Positions 11,986 to 21,640 of a stretch of DNA of 64,000 nucleotides are shown here, piece by piece. The stretch lies in contig NC_045441.1 in the NCBI RefSeq assembly GCF_002776525.5, positions 71,833,299 to 71,897,298 of the forward strand. Reading direction: 5' to 3'. Position 1 is the stretch's first letter, and the number at the start of each line of letters is the position of its first letter. The stretch is from Piliocolobus tephrosceles (taxonomy: Eukaryota > Chordata > Mammalia > Primates > Cercopithecidae). The notes under the pieces are model-generated. The model did not search any database. It was not told the origin of the DNA and saw only the letters and a list, made by a program, of their open reading frames with translations. A program made the translations under genes and the position numbers.

Positions 11986-12056
11986 AAATACACAGAGCAG
12001 TGACCCTATAAAGCAACCACACAAACTAACTTGCATAAAAGCCAGCTAACAACACA

Positions 12057-15000
12057 ATGACAGGATCAGATCCACACATATCAATACTAACCTTGCATGT
12101 AAATAGGCTATGTGCCCCATTTAAAAGACACAGAGTGGCAAGCTGAATAAAAAGCAAGACTCACTGGTATGCTGTCTTTAGGAGACCCATTTCACATGGA
12201 ATGACACATATAGGATCAAAATAAAGGAATAAAAAAATCTATCAAGCAAATTAAAATCAGGAAAAAAAAAAAGCAAGAGTTGCAATCCTAATTTCTGACA
12301 ACACAGACTTTAAACCAACAAAGATCAAATAAGATAAAGAAGGACATTATATAACGGTAAAGGTTTCAATGCAACAAGACCTAACTATCCTAAATATATA
12401 TGTACCCAACATAGGTGCACCCAGATTCATAAAGTAAATACTTAGAGACCTACAAAGATATGTAGATTCCCACACATTAACAGTGGGAAGCTTTATACTC
12501 CACTGACAGTATTAGAGAGATCATTGAGGCAGAAAACTAACAGATATTCAAGAATTAAACTCAACAATGGACCAAGTGGATCAGACAGACATCTACAGAA
12601 CCCTCTACCTCAAAACACCAGAATATACATTCTTATCACCTCATGAAACATGTCCTAAAATCAATCACATAATTGGACATACAACAATACTCAGCAAATG
12701 CAAAGAACCAAAATCATACCAAACTTTCAGACACAACACAATAAAAATAGAAGTCAATAGTAAAAAAATTGCTCAAAACCATACAATTACATGGAAACTA
12801 AACAACAAGCTACTGAATGACTTTTGGGTAAATAATGAAGTTAAAGCAGAAATCAAATAGTTCTTTGAAACTAATGAGAACAAAAATACAACACACCAAA
12901 AACCCTGGAATATTGTTAAGATGAAAAGTGCTCACATCAAAAGGTTAGAAAGATCTCAAGTTAAAAACCTAACATTACAACTGAACGAATTAGAGAAACA
13001 AGAACAAATCAACTCCAAAGCTAGCAGAAGACAAGAAATAACTAAAATCAGAGCTGAATGAAGGAAATCAAGATACGAAAAACCATTCAAAAGATCAACA
13101 AAGCCAGGAGCTGTTTTTTTTGAAAACATTAATTAGGCCACTAGAAAAACCGATAAAGACGAGAGAAGATCCAAGTAAACACAATTAGAAATGATGAAGG
13201 GAATGGTACCACTGACCCCTCATAAATAAAAATAACCACCAGAAACTACTTCAAATACCTCTATGCACACGAACTAGGCCTAGAAGAGATGAATACCTTC
13301 CTGGACACATTCACCCTCTCAAGATTGAATCAGGAAGAAATTGATTCCCCGATTATACCAATAATGAGCCCAGAAATTGAATTAGCAATAAGTAGCCTAC
13401 CAAACTAAAAAAAAAAAAAAGTCAGGGTCAGATTAATTCATAGCTGAATTCTACGATAAGAACTGGAACAATTCCTACTAAAACTATTCCTAAAAAATTG
13501 AGGAAAAGGAACTTCTCTCAAGCTTATTCTATGGGGCCAGGGTCATCCTGAAACCAAACCTGGCAGAGACACAACATAGAAAAACAACTTCAGGCAAATA
13601 TTCTTGATGAGCATAGATGTAAAAATCCACAACATAATACTTGCAAATCAAATCCAGGGGCACACAAAAACCTAATTCACCAGCTTCCGGTAGCTGCCAT
13701 CTGTGAGATGCAAGGTTGGTTCAACATATCTAAATCAATATATGTAATTCATCACATAAACAAAATCAAAGACAAAAATCACATGATTATATCAATGGAT
13801 GCAGAATAGGCTTGCAATAAAATTTAATGTCCCTTTATGTTAAAAACACTTAATAAACTAAATATTGAAGGAACATACCTCAAAATATTGAGTTATCTAT
13901 TACAAACCTATAGCCAGCATCATGCATAATGAGCAAAAGCTGGACACATTCCCCTTAAAAATTGACACAAGCATGCTCTCTCTCTCTTACCATTTCTATT
14001 CAACATAGTATTGGAAGTACTGGCCAGAGAAATCAGAAAAGAAAAAGAAATAAAGAGCATCTAAACAGCAAGAGAGGAAGTCAAACTATCCCTGTTTGCA
14101 GATGACATAATTGTATATCTAGAAAATTGTATAATCTCAGCACAAAAGCTCCTTCAGCTGATAAACAATTTCAGCAGTTTCAAAATACAAAGTCAATTTA
14201 CAAAAATTACGAGTATTCCTATACATTAACAATAGCTAGACCTAGAACCAAATCAAGCAAACAATCCTATTCAAAATTGCCACAAAAATAATAACATATC
14301 TAAGAATACAGCTAACCAGAGAGGTGAAAGATCTCTACAATGAAAATTTTAAAACATTACTCAAATAAATCTGATAAACAGATGGAAAAATGTCTCATAC
14401 ACAGAAGACCTACAGAATCTATAGAGCATACACAGGAAACCTACAGAATGAGAAAAAATATTTGCAAAATATGTATCTGTCAAAGTTCTAATATCCAGCA
14501 TGTATAAGGAACTTAAATTTACAAGAATAAAACAATCCCATTAAAAAATGGGCAAAAGACATGAACAGACGCGTCTCAAAAGAAGACATACATGTGCGCA
14601 ACAAGCATGTGAGAAAAAAAGCTCGGTATCACTGATCAATAGAGAAATGCAAATCAAAACCACAATGAGATACCATCTTATACCAGTCAGATGACTGTTA
14701 TTAAAAAGCAAAAAATAACAGATGCTGGTGAGGTTGCAGAGAAAACGGAGTATTTATACACTGTTGGTGGGAGTGAAAATGAGTTCAATGAGTGTTGAAA
14801 GTAGCATGAAAATTTCTCAAAGAGCTAAAAACAGAACTACCATCAGATCCAACAATCCCATTACTGTGTATATACCCAGATAAATGTATATCATTGTACC
14901 ATAGAGATACATGCACACAAATGTTCATTATAGTACTATTCACAATAGCAAAGACATGGAATCAACCTAATGCCCATCAGTGATAGATAGGATGAACAAC

Positions 15001-15151
15001 GTGTGGCACATACACACTATACAGACATAAAAAAGAATCAGATTATGTCTTTGCAGGAACATGGATGGAGCTGGAGGGTACTATCTTTAGCAAATTAACA
15101 AAGGAACAGAAAACCAAATACTACATGTTCTCCCTTATAAGTGGGTATTAA
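12057..15151 (+). pseudogene. L1-C ORF2 remnant with internal deletion
   Basis: L1 ORF2 (endonuclease and reverse transcriptase) in plus orientation. The start is assigned at ATGACAGGATCAGATCC (12057) and the stop at TAA 15149-15151, after FSLISGY. The span is about 3.1 kb against about 3.8 kb for intact ORF2. A deletion near 14390-14420 joins sequence after the RT domain to the C-terminal region. Frame 12567-12860 covers the end of the endonuclease. At 14095-14106 the codons still read F-A-D-D, the RT catalytic motif. Many stops and shifts elsewhere make it non-functional. Confidence 0.85.
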
Positions 15152-15377
15152 ATTATGAGAACTCATGAACACAAAGAAGGGAACAACAGACACTGAGGCC
15201 TAATTGAGAAAGGAGGGTGGCAGGAGGGAGAAGAGCAGAAAAAAACTCAAAAACATTGGGTGCTAGGCTTAGTACCTGGGTTATGAAGTAATCTGTACGA
15301 TAAACTTCTGTGACATGAGTTTACCTATGTATCAAGCTTGCACGTGTAACCCTGAACCTAAAATAAAAGTTAAAAAA
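15152..15377 (+). mobile_element. L1-C 3'UTR and tail
   Basis: Short 3'UTR ending CCTGAACCTAAAATAAAAGT and a short A tail. This variant ending (AAAATAAAAGTTAAAAA) is typical of L1PB/L1MA-age elements. The tail abuts the second copy of the target duplication at 15378-15388. Confidence 0.85.
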
Positions 15378-16681
15378 AGAAACTACAAGGCAACCAGCTA
15401 ATAACTTCATAAGAGGACAAACTCTCACATATTAATATTAATTTAAATACAAACAGTTTAAATGCACCAGTAAATAGGTTCAGAGTGGCAAGCTGGATAA
15501 AACAACAACAATAACAAAGACAACAACAAAAACACTATTCATCTGCTGTCTTAAAAGACCCATTTCACACATAATGATACCCATAGGCTCAAAGTACAGG
15601 GCTGGAGAAAGATCTATCAGGCAAATGGAAAACAAAAGAGAGCCGGGGTCACTATTCTTTTATCAGAAAAAGCAGACTTCAAAATAAAAAACAGAAAAAA
15701 GTTCAAAGAAGGGCATTGCATAATGATTAAGGATTCAATTCATCAAGACTTAACTGTCCTAAATATATATATACTCAATATTGGAGCATTCATATTCATA
15801 AACAAGTACTTCTAGATCTATGAAAATAATTATATAGTCAAACAGTAATAGTAGAGTATTTCAATACCTCAGGGACATCATTATACAAATCATTAGGACA
15901 GAAAACTAACAAAGAAATTCTGATCTTAAATTCAACTTTAGACCAATTAGACCTAACAGACATCTATGCAGTATTCTTCCCATCAACTGCAAAATATACA
16001 TTCTTCTCATCTGTGCATTGGACATACTCTGATTGACTTCATGCTCAACCATAAAGCAAGTCTCAATAAATTCAAAAAAATCAAAATTTTACCAATCATA
16101 CTCTTGGACCTCAGTGACCTCAGTGTAATAAAAATATAAATCAATACCAGGAAGATCACTCAAAACCATATAATTGCATGGAAGTTAAAAAAATTGATCC
16201 TGAATGACTTTTGGTAAACACGAAATGAAAGCAAAAATCAAAAATGTTATTTGAAACAGAGAACAGAGATAGAACATAACAAAATCTCTATGACACAGCA
16301 AAGTCAGTGTTAAGAGAATATGCTAAGAGAAGAGATAGTGCTCAGCATCTACATCCAGAAGTTAGAAAGATGTCAAATGAAGGATCTAATATCACACCTA
16401 GAGAAACTACAACAAGATCAAACCAAACAGAAAGCTAACAGAAGAAAAGAAAGAAAGAAAATCAGAGCTAGAGTGAATCAAAATGAGACCCCAAAATTCA
16501 TACAAAGGATCAATGAACTATAAGTTGTTTTATGAAAGGATAAACAAGGTTGATAGACCATTAGCTAAATTAACAAACAAGAGAAGATGCAAATAAGCAC
16601 AATCAGAAGCAACAAAGGTGACACTACAATTAATCCCACAGAAATATAAAAGATTACTCAAGACTATTATGACAACTCTAT

Positions 16682-17100
16682 ACAGACTGTCTGTTTGCAT
16701 TGCTATAAAGGAACATCTAAGGCTGAGTAATGTATAAATTTTTTAAAAAGTTTATTTGGCTCATGGTCCTTCAGGCTGTACAAACATGGTGTCAACTTCT
16801 GTATTTCTTCTGTGAGGTCTAAGGAAGTTTTTGATCATGGTAGAAGGCAAAGGGGAAGCCAGCATATCACATGCAGAGAGCAGAAGAAAGAGAGAGAGGA
16901 TGAGGTACCAGTCTCCTTTTAAACAACCAGCTCTTGCATTAGCTAATAATGTGAGAATTAACTTTTCACAAAGGTAGTAGTGCTAAGCCATTCATGAGAG
17001 GTCCACCCCCATGATCCATAACTTGCTACTAGGCCTTACCTCCAATATTGGGGTTGTATTTCAACATGAAATTTGGAGAGGACACAGATCCAAACCATCT
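16682..17100 (-). mobile_element. MaLR (MST-type) LTR, antisense, in L1-B RT region
   Basis: Near-complete minus-strand LTR. Read on plus it has TGTTTGCATTGCTATAAAGG at the left, GATCATGGTAGAAGGCAAAG in the middle, and CCAATATTGGGGTTGTATTT then GAGAGGACACAGATCCAAAC at the right. It separates two adjacent parts of L1-B ORF2 (TCTATACAG before, ACACAAAAATTAGAAAG after), so it inserted after L1-B. The open frame 17048-17350 starts in this LTR and runs on into L1 ORF2. Confidence 0.85.
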
Positions 17101-18790
17101 TACACAAAAATTAGAAAGTCTAGATGAAATGGATAAATTCAGGGAACCACAAAATCTTCCAAGTTTGAATCAGGAAGAAATAGAAATCCTGAATAGACTA
17201 ATATTGAGTTCTGACATTGAATCAGTAATAAAAAATCTACCAATGATAAAAAGCTCCAGATCAGATGGATTCACAGCTGAATTCCACCAGATGTACAAAG
17301 AAGAGCAGGTACAAAATCTACTGAAATTATTCCCAAAAAATCAAGCTTAAGGGCCTCCTCCCTAATTCATTCCACAAAGTCAGTATCACGTGGATACCAT
17401 CTGGCAAAGACACAATGTAAAAAGAAATTACAGGCCAATACCCCCTGATGAACATAGATGTAAAAATTCTCAACAAAATACTAAGAAATGAAATGCAGCA
17501 GCATATCAAAAAAGTTAATTCATCACAATCAAGTAGGCTTTATTCCTGGGATGCAAGACTGGTTCAACACACACAAATCAATAGACGTGATTCAGTACAT
17601 GAATAGAATTAGAAACAAAAACCATTTAATCACCTCAATTGATGTAGAAAATGCTTTCAATAAAATTCAACATCCTTTATGATAAAAATTCTCAGCAAAC
17701 TGAGGATCAAAAGAACATACCTCAACGTAATTACAATAAGAGTCATCTATGACAGTCCCACAGCTAAAATCATACTGAACATGGAAATGCTGGAAGCATC
17801 CCCCTTAAGAATAATAACAAGACAAGGATGCCCACTATCATCACTCCTTTTTAAGATAGTACTGGAAATCCTAGTCAGAGAAACCGGGCAAGACATAAAA
17901 GCAAAAGGCTTCCAAATAGTAAAATAAGTCAAATTATCTCTCTTAACTAACAATATGATTATATACCTAGAAAACCTTAAAGACACTGTCAAAAGGCTCC
18001 TAGAACCAATAACCAATTTTAATAAAGTTTCAGTATACAAAATCTATGTACAAAAATTAGTATCATTTTTATACACAAAGAATGTTCATGTTACAGGCCA
18101 AATCAAGAATGCAGTCCCATTCATGATTGCCACAAGCAAATAAAATACCTAGGAATGGGTATTTCTCTACAAGGATCACTATAAAACACAGCTGAGAGAA
18201 ATCATAGACATGTAAATAGAAAAACATTACTTGCACCTGGATTAGAAAAATCACTATCATTAAGTGGCCATAGTGTCCAAAGCAATATAAAGATTTAAGA
18301 CTATTTCTATCAAACCTCCAATGTCATTTTTTTATAGAATTAGGAAAAACTGTTTTAAATTTTATATGAAACCCCAAACAAGCCCAAATAGCCAAAGCAA
18401 TCCTAGACAAAAAAATAACAAAGTTGGAGGCATCACATTATCCAATGTCAAACCATGCTATAAAGCTACAATCACCAAAACAACGTGTTACTGGTACGAA
18501 AAAGAGTCACATAGATCAAAAGAACAGAATAGAGAACTTAGAAATAAAGCCAAACACCTACAACCATCTGATCTTCTTCAAAGTCAACAAACATAAGCAA
18601 AGCAAAAAGGACTTTCTATTCCATAAGTGGTGCTGGGATAACTGACTAGCCACATGCAGAATAATGATACTGGACACACGTCTTTCACCATGTACAAAAA
18701 TTAACTCAAGATGGATTAAGAATTTAAATTTAATGCCTCAATCCATAGAAATCCTAGAAGAAAACTAGGGAATACCATTCTGGACAAAGA

Positions 18791-19077
18791 TAAAGAAAAG
18801 AAGTTTACTTAGCATGAAGTTTACTTAGCTCATTGTTTTCAGGCTGTACAAGCATGGTGCCAACTTCTTCTCTACTTCTGGTGAGGACTAAGGAAGTTTT
18901 TGATCATGGCAGAAGGTAAAGGCAGAGTGGGCATATAACATGCAGAGAGAGAGAGGAAGCAAGAGAGAGAAGATCAGATACCAGGCTCCTTTAAACAAAC
19001 AGGTCTTGCATGAAATAATAGTGTGAGAACTACCTTATCACCAATGGAGTGGTATTAAGCCATTCATGAAGGCCATG
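18791..19077 (-). mobile_element. MaLR (MST-type) LTR fragment, antisense, in L1-B
   Basis: Second antisense LTR of the same class in L1-B, truncated. Visible blocks are TTTTCAGGCTGTACAAGCAT, GATCATGGCAGAAGGTAAAG and AAGCCATTCATGAAGG. The part corresponding to the LTR 5' end is absent. L1 sequence resumes at CCTTGGCAAATAATTC. At its left edge a 16-bp tandem repeat (AAGTTTACTTAGC twice, 18801 and 18817) marks a small local duplication. Confidence 0.75.
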
Positions 19078-19320
19078 AGCCTTGGCAAATAATTCATTAC
19101 TGATTCCTCAAAAGCAATTGCATCAAAAACAAAAATTAACAAGTAAGAACTAATTAAAAGAAAGAGCTTATGCACAGCAAAATAAACTGTCAATAGAGTA
19201 AACAGATAACCTACAGAATGAAAGAAAATATTCACCACCTTTGTATCTAGCAATGGTCTATATTCAGAATCTATAGAAAACTTAATCCAAAAAGCAAAAA
19301 ACAAACAACCCCATTAAAAA

Positions 19321-19442
19321 CTGTACTGGGCTTAATACCTGAGTGATGAAATTGTCTGTACAACAAACCCCCATGACAGTAGTTTATCTATGTAACAAAC
19401 CTTCACATGTACCCCTGAACCTGAAATAAAAGTTAAAAACAA
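19321..19442 (+). mobile_element. Very short 5'-truncated L1 3' tail
   Basis: About 120 bases of L1 3'UTR (ACTGGGCTTAATACCTGAGT ... ACCCCTGAACCTGAAATAAA) with an A-rich end. It lies between two pieces of L1-B ORF2 that are close neighbours in an intact element (CAACCCCATTAAAAA before, AACATCAGATATCATCTCAT after). The simplest reading is a tiny secondary L1 insertion. A rearranged end of L1-B is the alternative. Confidence 0.55.
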
Positions 19443-19510
19443 AAATAAAGTCTCTAAAAAAAAGTGCACGAAGAACATCAGATATCATCTCATACCAATC
19501 AGAATGGCTA

Positions 19511-19840
19511 CTTTTTTTTTTCTTTCTTTCTTTCTTTTTTTTTTTTTTTTTTTTTTTGACAGACTCTCGCTCTGTCTCTCAGGCTGGAGTGGCATGATCT
19601 CAGGTTGCATGATCTCATGCAACCTCCACCTCCCAGGTTCAAGCAATTCTCTGCCTCAGTCTCCCTAGTAGCTGGTATTACAGGTGCCCACCACCACACC
19701 CAGTTAATTTTTCTATTTTTAGTAGAGATGGGGTTTCACCATGTTGGCCAGCCTGGTCTCTAACTCCTGACCCCAAGTGATCCACCCACCTCAGCCTCCC
19801 ATAGTGGTGGGATTACAGGCGTGAGCCACTGACCCTGGCC
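19511..19840 (-). mobile_element. Alu (AluS-like), antisense
   Basis: Full-length minus-strand Alu with a long T-rich tail containing CTTT interruptions, then the right and left arms up to CCACTGACCCTGGCC. Imperfect flanking repeats, CAGAATGGCTA (19500) and CAGAGTGGGCA (19841), fit a diverged target duplication inside L1-B ORF2. Confidence 0.9.
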
Positions 19841-19995
19841 CAGAGTGGGCACTACAAAACAAACAAACAAAAAACAGATGCTGGCGAGGCTGCAGAGAAA
19901 ATGGAATGCTTATACACTGGTAGTGGGAATGTAAATTAGGTCAGCCACTGTGGAGAGTAGTTTGGAGAGCTCTTAAAAAACTAAATAAAACTATC

Positions 19996-21175
19996 CTTTT
20001 ATCCAGAAATCACTGACTTCACCAAACTAGCATTTTCATTATGTTCACATCTCAAAATCCCTCTGTGTTTATATTGAAACTAACAAAATATAAAGGAAAT
20101 GAAGAATGGATGCTGTATGCTTTGTTATATATTTTTCCCAACTGATTCTTATTTTGCTTGTCCTTGCTCATTTTAGGTTTTAGAAACATCATCTAGTGCT
20201 CATTTTTGTGATGCCTTTTTTAAAGGACACAATGCTTTATATAATACCTTTTGTCTCATTTTTTTAATTAATCTGTCATTTTTTTTTCACAGGCATACTC
20301 TGCCCCACTTATTTGGTCCCATTGCTTTATTGCAAATGAAAATCAGAAGATGTCATAATTCTTGACTTTATGTGGAGCATTATAAAATGCTAAGTTTTTC
20401 TGAATCTCATTTGGATTATTTTTGAATCTTGATTGCTAAGGGACTTAATAATTTAATATCCATGGTGCTTCTAAATCAAATGTCACTTATTTCAGAGTTT
20501 ACACAGTTCAAATAAAGAATTCTACAATTACTTGATAAATTTATAGATGTATTCAGAATTAAGTCAAATAAGAGAAAATAATACTTGTCATTATTTGAAA
20601 TGATTTTGAATACTGTATTTTTATATAAGCAATTAACTTCACACATGGTATAGGGTCTTTTTTTTCTGAAAATACTCAATTATATTTATCATGGGCAGTG
20701 TTAAAAAGCAATTGAGTAGGAGGAACAGATCTTAAAACAGAACATGTCATATATGCTAGGAATGATCTTCTTTGGCCACAGCTCCTCAGGACATTTTTTT
20801 TTTTTTTTAATCAGATTCTTTAGAATTTATAAGAGTGATCAATAAAATAGTGAAATCACAAGAGACAATTGTTCCATGAAACCCTTTCCAAATATCTACC
20901 TTTCCTGTGAGGAAAGCAACAACATACCTTAGGTATGTTGATTTGAACAATCTGAGTGGGAGAGAGCTACAAAAGGAGCATATTTTGGCTAATCCTATCT
21001 TTTCTATAAATATAGACAGGTTGATAACTTCTCAAAATTAAATTTCCAAGAGCATAATCATGAATTTGCTATAGCAAATAAGTAACAACATAGAAGAATC
21101 CCGAAATCTTCATGCTAGAAGGAAATTTTATAGCTTATATAATTCCAAACTTTACTTTTAGGATAAGTGGGATAG
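19996..21175. other. Unassigned low-copy sequence
   Basis: AT-rich sequence with no recognised repeat and no convincing coding frame (the longest is antisense, 67 codons, 20476-20679). It contains a T-run near 20794-20809 and two adjacent hairpin-forming inverted repeats at 20900-20940. Confidence 0.5.
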
Positions 21176-21640
21176 TTAATTTTATGTGTCAACTTGATTA
21201 GACTAAGGAACACCCACATACCTAACAGAGCATTGTTTCTGGGTATATGTCTACGGATGTTGTAGGGTTTTTCCAAACGTGATTAGCATTTGAATTTGTA
21301 GACTGAGTAAAGAACATTATCCTCATCAATGCAAATATGGACATCACCCATTTTTTGATGGCCTAAATAGAACAAAAAGGAATCTGTTGAGCTGGGCCAT
21401 CTATCCTATCCTGCCCTTGGACATCAGTGATCCTGGTTCTAGGACTTTGGGCATAGACTACAATGATACAATTGGCTTTCCTGGGCCTCCAACTTCCAGA
21501 CAGAATATCATGGAAATTCTCTGCCTCCTTAGTCACATAAGCCAATCCCATATCATAAATATATTTATATTTATCCATCAATCCTATTGGCTCTGTTTCT
21601 CTGTAGAACTCTGACTTATAAAATGAGGAAGTGAAACCAG
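21176..21640 (+). mobile_element. Interspersed repeat, probably LTR-type, family unnamed
   Basis: Recognisable as a common mammalian repeat: TTAATTTTATGTGTCAACTT at the left, GACTGAGTAAAGAACATTAT, AATAGAACAAAAAGGAATCT, GAGCTGGGCCATC, GGCTTTCCTGGGCCTCCAAC, and TCCTATTGGCTCTGTTTCTC with TAGAACTCTGACTTATA at the right. The layout, with a late A-rich/TATAAAT region and a conserved 3' end, suggests an LTR, but I cannot name the family with certainty. The frames 21363-21647 (antisense) and 21387-21614 are shadows of it. Confidence 0.6.

Larger units (their letters stand above)
15378..19995 (+). pseudogene. L1-B: outer LINE-1 resumed, ORF2 remnant
   Basis: The outer L1 continues here after the nested L1-C. 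ORF2 starts about 15405, where the start codon region is mutated. The endonuclease runs to about 16200. RT is broken by an LTR (16682-17100) and resumes over 17105-18790; frame 17679-17927 contains RQGCPLSSLLF, an RT block. The catalytic FADD is changed to L-T-N-N at 17943-17954. A second LTR (18791-19077), a short L1 tail (19321-19442) and an Alu (19511-19840) interrupt the C-terminal part, which fades out near 19995. The 3'UTR of L1-B itself is not present. Confidence 0.75.
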
